NCBI GenBank assembly: GCA_036001225.1
Contig: DASYUM010000278.1
Location: 1 to 27,496 of the forward strand
DNA from: DASYUM01 sp036001225
GTDB lineage: Bacteria; Methylomirabilota; Methylomirabilia; Rokubacteriales; DASRDR01
Direction of reading: 5' to 3'
Length of the DNA: 27,496 bases
A program made the translations under genes and the position numbers. Below, piece by piece: positions 1 to 7,685 of the stretch (within the stretch, counting starts at the first letter, position 1; each line of letters starts with the position of its first letter). Under the pieces are notes generated by a model. That model did not search any database. It worked only from the letters and a program-made list of their open reading frames with translations, and was not told the DNA's origin.

Positions 1-75
1 GAGGCCCAGCTCGACCAGCGGGCGCGTGAGATCGCGCCGGAGGTGGTGAAGCTCCTGCTCCACGGCCAGGAGTAA
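1..75 (+). CDS. 3' end of an unidentified protein (partial)
   Basis: An open frame runs in from the window edge for 24 codons and ends at TAA (73-75). The visible tail is charged and helix-like, ending in LLLHGQE. There is too little sequence to name a family and I do not recognise it. It runs in the same direction as the M16 peptidase pair downstream, but the intervening 320 bases hold hairpin repeats and a promoter, so it is probably a separate transcription unit. A hairpin begins four bases after its stop. Confidence 0.6.
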   Translation, partial: EAQLDQRAREIAPEVVKLLLHGQE

Positions 76-79
76 GCAC

Positions 80-143
80 TCGGAGGGGGGCTTGGCCCCC
101 CTTCCGAAGCCTCCCCCCAAGAATTCGGTTGCGCCGGCAAAAT
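80..143 (+). repeat. Hairpin repeat copy 1a (modules A and partial C)
   Basis: A GC-rich inverted repeat occupies 80-107: arms TCGGAGGGGGG and CCCCCCTTCCGA-like, about 11 pairs with one G-T, loop about six bases. It is followed by a C-rich spacer and GCGCCGGCAAAAT at 131-143, which recurs in copy 1b. It starts four bases after the upstream stop codon. There is no T-run after the stem, so it is not a textbook rho-independent terminator, although it could still end or protect the upstream transcript. Confidence 0.65.
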
Positions 144-144
144 A

Positions 145-277
145 TCGGAGGGGGCCACGACGGCCCCCTCCGAGGCCTCCCCCAGGAGAAATGCGCCGGC
201 AAAATCCGGCGCACGGAGCGGACCACCCACCCTTGGCGGTTCAGCAGCGCGCCGCGCCCTTTTAACCCGACAGGCTT
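145..277 (+). repeat. Hairpin repeat copy 1b (modules A, C and tail)
   Basis: Module A (145-173) is a perfect 12-base-pair inverted repeat with loop ACGAC. Module C (193-212) is a 7-pair hairpin, GCGCCGG...CCGGCGC. A tail follows that contains GGAGCGGA, GCGCGCCGCGC and CCCGACAGGCTT, ending near 277. The same order, A then C then tail, is seen at 25994-26187, where an extra hairpin (module B) sits between A and C. Copies 1a and 1b are therefore a degenerate tandem pair. Confidence 0.75.
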
Positions 278-295
278 CGTGAGCTCGCCCTCGCC

Positions 296-324
296 TTGCT
301 GGCCGGGCGGGCTTCTGTTACGCT
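296..324 (+). promoter_or_regulatory. Putative sigma-70-type promoter for the M16 peptidase operon
   Basis: A -35-like TTGCTG (296-301), a 17-base spacer and an extended -10, TG-T-TACGCT (316-324), lie just after the repeat tail. Predicted transcription start is near 331, giving a leader of about 65 bases before GTG 396. No Shine-Dalgarno sequence is evident before that GTG. This is a pattern match by eye. Confidence 0.5.
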
Positions 325-395
325 GAGCTCGACCGCTCGTCGCCCGATGCCGAACCGCCACGCGCCCCCTCGTCCGGTTTCCTCTTGTCTCCGCC

Positions 396-1688
396 GTGGC
401 CGCTAGCGGCGCGGTGAGCCGCCCGGCCGCCGCTCCGCCGGCTGCGGTGGAGCCCCGACGCCGGCGCCTGGACAACGGACTGACCGTCATCCAGCAGGCC
501 CACCGGGCAGCGGAAGTCGCCGCCGTCCAGCTCTGGGTGCGGGTGGGCGCCCGCGACGAGAGCGACGCCGAGTCGGGCCTCTCTCACTTCATAGAGCACC
601 TCCTCTTCAAGGGCACGCCCACCCGCGGCCCCGGGGCCATCGACCGCACCATCTCCGGTCTCGGCGGGGAGATGAACGCCGCCACCTCGCAGGACTTCAC
701 CTACTACCACATCGTCCTGCCGACCCGTCACGTCGAGACGGCGCTCGAGGTGCTGGCCGACGCCGCCCGCCACGCCTCCTTCGATCCCGAGGAGGTGGAG
801 CGCGAGCGGCTCGTCGTGCTCGAGGAGATCCGGCGCGCCCGCGACGACCCGAACGCCTACCTCTGGCGGATCCTCACCCGTCACCACTTCCCCGATCACC
901 CCTACGGCCGCGACGTCCTGGGGACACCGGAAAGCCTCGGCGGCGCGCCTCGGGAGCGGATCGTGGACTACTATCGGCGCCACTACCTGCCCAACAACGC
1001 GGCGGTGGTCGTGGTCGGCAGCCTCGAGCCGGAAGCCGCGCTGGCGGCCGTGCAGCGGGCATTCGGCGGGTGGACGCCGGGACCGGTCCCGCCGTCGGCT
1101 ACGCCCGGCGCCCCCGACCTCGCCGCGGTGCGGCGCGCGACCGAGGCCCGGCCGCTGCAGCAAGCCTATTTCGGCGTCGCCTGGCGGGGGCCGCTGGTGC
1201 CGGCGGCCGACGTCTACGCGGTCGAGCTGCTGGTCTCGATCCTCGGCCGCGGCCGCACCTCGCGCCTGAACCAGACCCTCAAGGAGGAGCAAGGCCTCGT
1301 CTCCAGCATCGGGGCCAGCTTCTACGCCCAGCAGCGCGCGGGCACCATCATCGTCACCGCGCGGACCGACGCCGAGCGGCAGGGGAAGGTCGAAGGCGCC
1401 GTCCTCGCCGAGATCGAGCGGCTGCGCGGGGGTCCCGTCGGGGAGGCCGAGCTGGCCCGGGCCCTGACCAACGTCGAGGCCGGCTATGCCTTCGGCCACG
1501 AGACCGCCGAGGGGGTCGCCTACTCCTACGGCCTCGCCGAAACGGTGTGGACCCTGGATTTCGAGCTGACTTACCTGGACGAGATCCGCAAGGTCACGCG
1601 CGAGCAGATCGCGGCGGCGGCTCGCCGATACCTGGTGCCCGACCGGTTCACGGCGGCGACGCTGGAGCCGATCGAGGTCTGTTCCTGA
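396..1688 (+). CDS. M16-family zinc metallopeptidase (catalytic subunit)
   Basis: Predicted 430-residue peptidase of the M16 (pitrilysin/mitochondrial processing peptidase) family. The inverted zinc motif HxxEH is intact as HFIEH at residues 64-68, and the distal glutamate is expected at about E144 in the segment VVLEEIRRARDD. The family fold begins at LDNGLTVI (25-32), preceded by an Ala/Pro-rich stretch that is not needed for the fold. The start is uncertain: GTG 396 gives the whole ORF, but GTG 414 or a later GTG would leave the domain intact. The length is normal for single-unit bacterial M16 proteins. Sixteen bases separate it from a second M16 gene that lacks the zinc ligands. By family knowledge such pairs work as heterodimers with one active and one structural subunit, degrading peptides in the cytoplasm or envelope; the substrate is unknown. 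I see no convincing signal peptide. Confidence 0.9.
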   Translation: MAASGAVSRPAAAPPAAVEPRRRRLDNGLTVIQQAHRAAEVAAVQLWVRVGARDESDAESGLSHFIEHLLFKGTPTRGPGAIDRTISGLGGEMNAATSQDFTYYHIVLPTRHVETALEVLADAARHASFDPEEVERERLVVLEEIRRARDDPNAYLWRILTRHHFPDHPYGRDVLGTPESLGGAPRERIVDYYRRHYLPNNAAVVVVGSLEPEAALAAVQRAFGGWTPGPVPPSATPGAPDLAAVRRATEARPLQQAYFGVAWRGPLVPAADVYAVELLVSILGRGRTSRLNQTLKEEQGLVSSIGASFYAQQRAGTIIVTARTDAERQGKVEGAVLAEIERLRGGPVGEAELARALTNVEAGYAFGHETAEGVAYSYGLAETVWTLDFELTYLDEIRKVTREQIAAAARRYLVPDRFTAATLEPIEVCS

Positions 1689-1704
1689 CCGGCCGGGATC
1701 CGAC

Positions 1705-2964
1705 ATGACACTGGCGGCGACAGGCTCGGCGATGGCAGCCGGGCCCGTCGTCCGCGAGCTGCTCCCGAACGGCCTCACCGTCGTCGTTCGGGAGAGCCCC
1801 GGGGCGCCGGTCGTCGCGCTGACCCTGCTGGTCGGCGTCGGGTCCCGCCACGAGACGCGGGAGACGAACGGCGTGACCGCCCTCGTCGGCCGGGTCCTCC
1901 TCAAGGGGACGCGCCGGCGCTCGGCGCTCGAGCTCGCCCAGACGGCCGAGGATGCCGGCGGCACGCTGGAGAGCGCCACCGATCAGGAGTACGCCGAGCT
2001 GCGGGGGCGGGGCTTGGCCCGACACTGGCCGACCCTCCTCGAGCTCCTCCACGAGGTGGCCACCGCCCCCCGCTTCGCGCCCGACGAAGTCGAGCGGGAG
2101 CGTGGGCTGCTGCTGGCCCAGATCCGCGGACTCGAGGACCAGCCGTTCCAGGTCGCCAACCGCCTGCTGAGCCGGGCGCTCTACGGCGAGCACCCGTTCG
2201 GCCTGCCGACCGCGGGCACCCTGGCGACGGTGGGCCGGCTCGACGGCGCCGACCTGGTCCGGCACTTCGAGCGCTTCTTCACGCCCGACCGCATGGTCCT
2301 GGCCGTGTCGGGGCAAGTGGAGACCGGTGAGGTTCTGCGCCAGGCCGGACGCCTCTTCGGCTCGATGGACGGCCGGGCAACCGGGATCCCGTTGGTGCCG
2401 CCGCCCACCCGTCCGGCCGAGGCTCGGCTGGCCGAGGTCCGGCCCACGCAGCAGACGCACGTCCTGGTGGGGTTCTTCGCCCCCCCGATCGCCGCCGCCG
2501 ACTACGCGCCGCTCAAGGTACTCAACGCCGTCCTCGGCAGCGGCATGTCGAGCCGGCTCTTCCGCGTGCTCCGCGATGAGCACGGGCTGGCCTACGCGGT
2601 CGGCTCCTTCTACCCGACCCGGCGCGAGGGGAGCCGGCTGGTGATCCACGTCGGGACCGCGCCCGGGAACGCGACGCGCGCCGAGCGCGGGATCCTGCAG
2701 GAGGTGGACCGGCTCCGCGAGGAGATGGTGCCGGCCGACGAGCTGGAGCGAGCCCGCACCTTCCTCGGCGGTGTCCTGGATCTCGACCTCCGGACGAACG
2801 CCCGCCAGAGCTTCTACCGCGGCTTCTTCGAGCTGATGGGCGTCGGCCCCGACTACGTGGAGCGTTACCACCAGCTGATCGAGGCCGTGACCAGCGACGA
2901 CGTCCGGCGGGTCGCCCGCCGCTACCTGAGCGAGCCGGCCGCCGCCGTCGTCGGCCCGGCGTAG
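1705..2964 (+). CDS. M16-family peptidase-like protein lacking the zinc site
   Basis: 419 residues with the M16 fold: LPNGLTVVV near residues 20-28 and the conserved LLKGT block at 65-69. Aligned with the upstream gene, the HxxEH positions become A59, G62 and R63, so this protein cannot bind the catalytic zinc in the usual way. The C-terminal half keeps M16 features such as the GSGMSSRLFR segment and the YAVGSFY block. The expected role is the non-catalytic partner of the peptidase encoded just upstream, comparable to MPP-alpha or bacterial active/inactive M16 pairs; that partnership is inferred. ATG 1705 is taken as start; ATG 1732 is an alternative that would still keep the fold. The rhomboid gene starts eight bases after its stop, so the three genes are probably one operon. 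Confidence 0.88.
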   Translation: MTLAATGSAMAAGPVVRELLPNGLTVVVRESPGAPVVALTLLVGVGSRHETRETNGVTALVGRVLLKGTRRRSALELAQTAEDAGGTLESATDQEYAELRGRGLARHWPTLLELLHEVATAPRFAPDEVERERGLLLAQIRGLEDQPFQVANRLLSRALYGEHPFGLPTAGTLATVGRLDGADLVRHFERFFTPDRMVLAVSGQVETGEVLRQAGRLFGSMDGRATGIPLVPPPTRPAEARLAEVRPTQQTHVLVGFFAPPIAAADYAPLKVLNAVLGSGMSSRLFRVLRDEHGLAYAVGSFYPTRREGSRLVIHVGTAPGNATRAERGILQEVDRLREEMVPADELERARTFLGGVLDLDLRTNARQSFYRGFFELMGVGPDYVERYHQLIEAVTSDDVRRVARRYLSEPAAAVVGPA

Positions 2965-2971
2965 GCAGCCG

Positions 2972-3715
2972 GTGATCCCGCTCAAGGACGACATCCCGAC
3001 CCAATCGTTTCCGCTGATCACGGTCGCGCTCATCGTGACCAACATCCTCGTCTATCTCTACGAGTTCTTCCTCGGAATCCCGGCCGAGCCGTCCCGGGCG
3101 GCCGCCGTCGAGGCCGAGCGCGCCTATCAGGCCTTCATCTACGAGTTCGGGCTGCTCCCGTGCCGGATCCACCAGGTGTGCCCGACCCGGCTGGCGACCG
3201 CCTTGGCCGGCGCCCCCGCGCCCTGGCTCACCGTCTTCACCTCGATGTTCGTCCACGGCGGGCTCTTCCACGTCGGCGGCAACATGCTCTACCTATGGAT
3301 CTTCGGCAACAACGTCGAGGACTCGATGGGGAAGGTCCGGTTCCTGATCTTCTACCTGTTGTGCGGCGTGGCGGCGGCGGGCGCCCAGTACCTGGCCGAC
3401 CCCCGCTCGACCATCCCCATGGTGGGAGCCAGCGGCGCCATCTCGGGCGCGCTGGGAGCCTACCTCGTCCTCTTCCCGGGCGCCCGCGTGTGGACGCTGG
3501 TCACCATCGGCTTCTTGATCCGCTTCGTGCCGATCCCCGCCCTGGTCGTCCTGGGCTTCTGGATCGTCGTGCAGGTGCTGAACGGCGTCTTCACGTTCGG
3601 CAGCGGCGAGCGGGGCGGGGTCGCCTTCCTCGCCCACGTCGGGGGCTTCGTGGCCGGCATGGTCCTCGTCTTCGTATTCCGGCAGCGGGACCGTCTCGCC
3701 TACCGCCGGCACTGA
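2972..3715 (+). CDS. Rhomboid-family intramembrane serine protease
   Basis: 247-residue polytopic membrane protein beginning at GTG 2972 (MIPLKDDIPT). It carries the rhomboid catalytic dyad: serine in GASG at residue 154 and histidine in AHVGG at residue 222. The HGGLFHVGGNML segment (95-105) matches the conserved helix with the oxyanion-side His and Asn residues. Hydrophobic stretches near 14-34, 102-112, 124-140, 148-168, 175-205 and 218-236 fit the six-helix core. Rhomboids cleave transmembrane substrates within the bilayer; the substrate here is unknown. It follows the M16 pair by seven bases and is likely translated from the same mRNA, which would group three proteolysis genes. The C-terminus ends shortly after the last helix in a basic tail. 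Confidence 0.92.
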   Translation: MIPLKDDIPTQSFPLITVALIVTNILVYLYEFFLGIPAEPSRAAAVEAERAYQAFIYEFGLLPCRIHQVCPTRLATALAGAPAPWLTVFTSMFVHGGLFHVGGNMLYLWIFGNNVEDSMGKVRFLIFYLLCGVAAAGAQYLADPRSTIPMVGASGAISGALGAYLVLFPGARVWTLVTIGFLIRFVPIPALVVLGFWIVVQVLNGVFTFGSGERGGVAFLAHVGGFVAGMVLVFVFRQRDRLAYRRH

Positions 3716-3745
3716 GTCACGCCCTGGCCGCAGGCCCTCCGGGGC

Positions 3746-3751
3746 TATAAT
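3746..3751 (+). promoter_or_regulatory. -10 box TATAAT directly before the fusion gene (possible leaderless start)
   Basis: A perfect TATAAT lies in GC-rich surroundings and ends six bases before ATG 3758. A start seven bases downstream of the hexamer would fall on the A of the ATG, giving a leaderless mRNA. No Shine-Dalgarno sequence is present. A -35 element is weak; CTGGCC at 3724-3729 is the best I can offer. Confidence 0.55.
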
Positions 3752-3757
3752 CCCTCC

Positions 3758-6262
3758 ATGAAAGCGGTGCTGATGGCGGGCGGCTTCGGGACCCGACTGC
3801 GGCCGCTCACCGCCAACGTGCCCAAGCCCATGGTGCCGCTCGGCAACAAGCCGATCATGGAGCACACCGTGGAGCTGCTCAAGGCGCACGGCTTCGACGA
3901 CGTGGTCGTCCTCCTCTACTTCCTGCCCGAGGCCATCACCCGGCACTTCGGCGACGGCAGCCGCTGGGGCGTGCACATGCGCTATGTCACGCCGGCCGCC
4001 GACCTGGGGACCGCGGGTGCCGTCAAGTTGGCGGCCGAGGCGCTGGGGGAGCCGGTCCTGGTCATCTCGGGCGACATCCTCACCGACTTCGACCTGACGG
4101 CAGCGGTCGCGTTTCACCAGGCGGCCAAGCCCGAGGCCACCATCGTGCTGACGCGGGTCGAGAACCCGCTGGCCTACGGGATCGTGATCACCGACCAGGC
4201 CGGGCGGGTGACCCGCTTCCTCGAGAAGCCGACCTGGGGCGAGGTGTTCAGCGACACCATCAATACGGGCATCTACCTGCTGGAGCCCGCGATCTTCGGG
4301 ATGATCCCGGCCGGCTGCGAGTACGACTTCGGCAAGGACCTGTTCCCGGCCCTCCTCCGCGAAGGGCGGACGGTGGCCGGCCACGTGGCCGAGGGCTACT
4401 GGCGCGACGTCGGTGATCTCGTCGAGTACCGCCTGGCTCACCTGGACCTTCTGGCCCGGCGCGTGCGGGTGACACCCTCCGGCCGCCGCGTGGAAGGCCT
4501 CGATCGCGACATCTGGCTCGACGAGGGCGCGCGGGTGGATTTCACCGCCCACCTGACCGGCGCGGTGATCGTGGGGCGGGGAGCCCGGATCGAGCCGAAC
4601 GCCCGCGTGGCCCACTCGGTGATCGGCCCGGCCTGCGTCATCGGCGAGGGGGCGGTGCTGGATGGCTGCGTGGTGTGGGAAGGGGCGGAGATCGGGCCGC
4701 GCGCGGTGCTGAAGGAGTGCGTGATCGGTCACCGGGCCATCATCCGGGCCGACGCGACGGTGCAGGAGGGCGCTGTCATCAGCGATGACTGCCGGGTGGG
4801 GGCCGAGGCGGTCATCCGCGCCAACGTCAAGATCTGGCCGTCCAAGGAAGTCGAGGACGGTGCCACCCTCGCCGTGAGCCTGGTCTGGGGGGAGCGGTGG
4901 ACCCGCAACCTCTTCGGTCGCTACGGGATCACTGGCCTGGGCAGCCACGAGATCTCGCCCGAGTTCGCCTCCAAGGTCGGGGCCGCCGTGGGGGCCGCGC
5001 TCGGCCGCCACCGGACCGTCATCACCAGCCGCGACCACCACAAGGCCTCCCGCATGATCAACCGCGCGCTCATGGCGGGCCTCATGTCGGCCGGGGTGGA
5101 CGTGCAGGATCTCGGCGTGGCCCCTCTCCCGGTGGTCCGCTACCAGATCCCGGCCCTCAACCTGGCCGGCGGCAGTCACGTCCGGCGGTCGCCCTATGAT
5201 CCCGAGCTGCTCGACATCAAGGTCATGGACCAGCGCGGGATGGACCTCGCCCCCGACCGCGAGAAGTCGGTCGAGCGCCTGTTCTTCCGCGAGGACTTCC
5301 AGCGGGCGCCCATGGCCGAGGTCGGCACGCTGTCGTTTCCCCACCAGGGGACCGAGCGCTACCGGGACGGCCTCCTCCGCTTCGTGGACCGGGAGGCGAT
5401 CCGGCGGGCGCGTTTCCGGCTGGTCCTCGACTACGCCTTCGGGCCGGCCTCGGCGATCTTCCCCTCGGTGCTGGGGGAGCTGGGCGTGGACGTCATCTCG
5501 CTCAACGCCTACCTCGACGAAGCCCGGATTTCCAAGACGGCCGACGAGTTCCACCGCTCGCAGGAGCAGCTCTCCAACATCGTCCGCACGCTGAGCGCCG
5601 ACCTCGGCATCCTCCTCGACACCGGCGGCGAGAAGCTCTTCCTGGTGGATGACAAAGGGGAAATCCTCACCGGCGACCTCAGCCTGGCCCTGGTCGCCCT
5701 GCTGACGATGCAGACCCACCCGCCCGGCATCATCGCCGTGCCGGTGACGGCCTCCCGGGTGCTCGAGCAGCTCACCGCGGCCCACGGCTTCACGCTGCTC
5801 CACGCCCGGGCCAGCCCCCGAGCCCTGACCGAGCACGCAGGCCAGCGGGGGGTGGTCTTCGTGGGGGAGGAGCGGGGCGGCTACATCTTCCCGGAGTTCC
5901 AGCCGGCGTTCGACGCCATGCTGGGGACGGTGAAGCTGCTCGAGATGATGGCGCGGCTGGAAGTGCGGCTCCACGCCCTGGCCCGCTCCGTGCCCTCGAG
6001 CTACCTGCTGCGCGAGCAGGTCCCGTGCCCGCACGAGCGCAAGGGCGCCATCATGCGGCGCCTGATCGAGGCCACCCGCGACGAGGTCATCGAGCTGGTG
6101 GAAGGGGTCCGCGTCCGGCTCGGCGAGGACTGGGTGGCGGCTATCCCCGATCCCGACCGCGCCCTGTTCCACGTCATCGCCGAGGCGGGGACGCGGTCGC
6201 GGGCCCAGGAGCTGGCCGAGCACTACAAGGGCCTCATCGTGAGCTGGCGCGATGGCCACTGA
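3758..6262 (+). CDS. Sugar-nucleotidyltransferase / hexapeptide-repeat / phosphohexomutase-like fusion protein
   Basis: 834-residue three-part protein. Residues 1-230 are a nucleotidyltransferase: GGFGTRLRPLT (8-18), KPMVPLGNKPI (23-33), the metal-site aspartate in SGDIL (104-108), and EKP at 156-158. Residues 250-370 have the spaced I/V-G periodicity of a left-handed beta-helix. Residues 380-834 resemble an alpha-D-phosphohexomutase: GRYGITGLGSHEI near 387-399, a serine in GGSH (471-474) where TASHNP is expected, and GEERGGY (703-709) where GEESGG is expected. The metal loop DGDGDR is replaced by DTGGEK (621-626). The N-terminal part probably makes GDP-mannose or another NDP-hexose from hexose-1-phosphate. 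The mutase-like half is probably not a normal mutase and may be regulatory. Proteins of this layout are often labelled mannose-1-phosphate guanylyltransferase; the true sugar is uncertain. Its last 11 bases overlap the next gene, an intact mutase. Confidence 0.85.
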   Translation: MKAVLMAGGFGTRLRPLTANVPKPMVPLGNKPIMEHTVELLKAHGFDDVVVLLYFLPEAITRHFGDGSRWGVHMRYVTPAADLGTAGAVKLAAEALGEPVLVISGDILTDFDLTAAVAFHQAAKPEATIVLTRVENPLAYGIVITDQAGRVTRFLEKPTWGEVFSDTINTGIYLLEPAIFGMIPAGCEYDFGKDLFPALLREGRTVAGHVAEGYWRDVGDLVEYRLAHLDLLARRVRVTPSGRRVEGLDRDIWLDEGARVDFTAHLTGAVIVGRGARIEPNARVAHSVIGPACVIGEGAVLDGCVVWEGAEIGPRAVLKECVIGHRAIIRADATVQEGAVISDDCRVGAEAVIRANVKIWPSKEVEDGATLAVSLVWGERWTRNLFGRYGITGLGSHEISPEFASKVGAAVGAALGRHRTVITSRDHHKASRMINRALMAGLMSAGVDVQDLGVAPLPVVRYQIPALNLAGGSHVRRSPYDPELLDIKVMDQRGMDLAPDREKSVERLFFREDFQRAPMAEVGTLSFPHQGTERYRDGLLRFVDREAIRRARFRLVLDYAFGPASAIFPSVLGELGVDVISLNAYLDEARISKTADEFHRSQEQLSNIVRTLSADLGILLDTGGEKLFLVDDKGEILTGDLSLALVALLTMQTHPPGIIAVPVTASRVLEQLTAAHGFTLLHARASPRALTEHAGQRGVVFVGEERGGYIFPEFQPAFDAMLGTVKLLEMMARLEVRLHALARSVPSSYLLREQVPCPHERKGAIMRRLIEATRDEVIELVEGVRVRLGEDWVAAIPDPDRALFHVIAEAGTRSRAQELAEHYKGLIVSWRDGH

Positions 6263-7685
6263 GCTCACCCCGATCAAGTTCGGAACCTCGGGCTGGCGGG
6301 CCCGGATCGCGGCTGACTTCACCTTCGCCAACGTCCGCCGCCTGACCGCCGCCATCGCCGAGCACCTCACGGAGTCGGGCGAGGCCGGGCGGGGGGTCGT
6401 GGTCGGCTACGACACCCGCTTCCTCTCCGAGGACTTCGCCGCCGCCGCCGCCGAGACCCTGGCCGCCTACGGGATCCGCAGCTTCCTGTCGGTGCGCGAC
6501 GTGCCGACGCCGGTCGTGGCCCACGCGGTCACCGTGCGCGGCGCCGCCGCCGGGATCACCATCACCGCCAGCCACAACCCGGGCGAGGACAACGGGCTCA
6601 AGCTCTCGGGCCCGAACGGCGCCCCCGCCCTCCCCGAGGCGACGAAGGCGGTCGAGGCCCGGGTGGCGCGGATCGCGGAGCCGAAGCCGCTGGCCCTGGC
6701 CGAGGCGCGCCGCCGGGGCCTGGTCGAGGACGCCGACTTCGCCCCCGCCTACCTGGCCCACTGCCGCGACCTGGTGGACTTCGCCGCGATCGGCCGCGCG
6801 CGGTTGCGGGTCGTGGTCGACGTCATGTACGGGCCCGCCCGTGGTTATCTCGACCGCCTCCTGGCCGACGCCGGGACCGAGGTGACGTTGCTGCACGGCG
6901 AGCGCGACGTGACGTTCGGCGGCCACCCCCCGGACCCGGCCGAAGCCCATCTGGGGCCACTGATCGCCGCCGTCCGGGAGCGGAGGGCGCACCTGGGGCT
7001 CGCCACCGACGGCGACGCCGACCGCTTCGGCATCGTGGACCGGGACGGGACGGTGGTGGCCCCCAACCCGATCCTGGCCCTGGTGCTCCGCCATCTCCTC
7101 GGTCACCGCCGCTGGCGCGGGGGTGTGGGGCGGAGCGTGGCCACGACCCACCTCCTCGATGCGCTGGCCGCCGCCCATGGCTGTCCACTCCACGAGACGC
7201 CGGTCGGCTTCAAGTACATCGGGGAGCTCATCACGCGCGGCACCGCGATCTTCGGCGGCGAGGAGTCGGGCGGGATGAGCTTGCGTGACCACCCGCCCGA
7301 GAAGGACGGCATCCTGGCCGGCCTCCTGGTCGCCGAGCTGGCGGCGGTGGAGGGGATGGCGCTGGGCGCCCTCCTGGAGCGGCTCTACGGCGAGGTCGGC
7401 CGGCTGGTCTCCGTCCGCATCAACGTGCCGCTCTCGGACGCGGTGCGGACCGCGCTGCCGAAACGAATCGGCGCACCGCCCGAGGCGCTCGGCGGCCGCC
7501 GGGTCGTACGCGTCCAGACGACCGACGGCCTGAAGCTCCACCTGGGCGATGGCGCCTGGGTGCTCGTCCGGGCCTCTGGCACCGAGCCGGTGGCGCGGCT
7601 GTACGTCGAGGCCCGCGACGACGCGACCCTCGAGCGGCTCCGCGATGCGGCATACGCCCACTTCTTCGGCGAGCGCGCGACCTGA
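6252..7685 (+). CDS. Phosphoglucomutase/phosphomannomutase family enzyme
   Basis: 477-residue alpha-D-phosphohexomutase with all four active-site elements: the phosphoserine loop TASHNP (105-110, Ser107), the metal loop DGDADR (253-258), the sugar-binding GGEESGG (335-341), and the phosphate-binding RASGTEP (440-446). It interconverts hexose-6-phosphate and hexose-1-phosphate in the cytoplasm; whether glucose, mannose or both cannot be read from the sequence. ATG 6252 lies inside the end of the upstream fusion gene (11-base overlap), implying translational coupling. It would supply the hexose-1-phosphate that the upstream nucleotidyltransferase uses. The length is at the upper end of the compact PGM/PMM group. 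The 3' end overlaps the likely start of tlyA by 41 bases. Confidence 0.92.
   Translation: MATELTPIKFGTSGWRARIAADFTFANVRRLTAAIAEHLTESGEAGRGVVVGYDTRFLSEDFAAAAAETLAAYGIRSFLSVRDVPTPVVAHAVTVRGAAAGITITASHNPGEDNGLKLSGPNGAPALPEATKAVEARVARIAEPKPLALAEARRRGLVEDADFAPAYLAHCRDLVDFAAIGRARLRVVVDVMYGPARGYLDRLLADAGTEVTLLHGERDVTFGGHPPDPAEAHLGPLIAAVRERRAHLGLATDGDADRFGIVDRDGTVVAPNPILALVLRHLLGHRRWRGGVGRSVATTHLLDALAAAHGCPLHETPVGFKYIGELITRGTAIFGGEESGGMSLRDHPPEKDGILAGLLVAELAAVEGMALGALLERLYGEVGRLVSVRINVPLSDAVRTALPKRIGAPPEALGGRRVVRVQTTDGLKLHLGDGAWVLVRASGTEPVARLYVEARDDATLERLRDAAYAHFFGERAT

Noticed and set aside
80..277. CRISPR-like tandem repeats near the left edge.
   Set aside because: Only two degenerate, unevenly sized copies without unique equal-length spacers, and no cas gene in the window.
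347..403. An 18-codon ORF (ATG 347) overlapping the M16 start.
   Set aside because: No ribosome-binding site, no recognisable peptide feature, and short ORFs are expected by chance in this composition.
3293..6370. A 1025-codon open frame on the minus strand.
   Set aside because: It lies opposite the fusion gene and rhomboid gene, whose motifs are unmistakable. Long antisense frames arise from the strong G/C third-position bias; the translation is low-complexity His/Asp/Gly/Leu text with no domain.
7549..7644. Upstream extension of the tlyA frame.
   Set aside because: These codons are inside the mutase gene, read out of its frame, and show no TlyA similarity; ATG 7645 is the better start.
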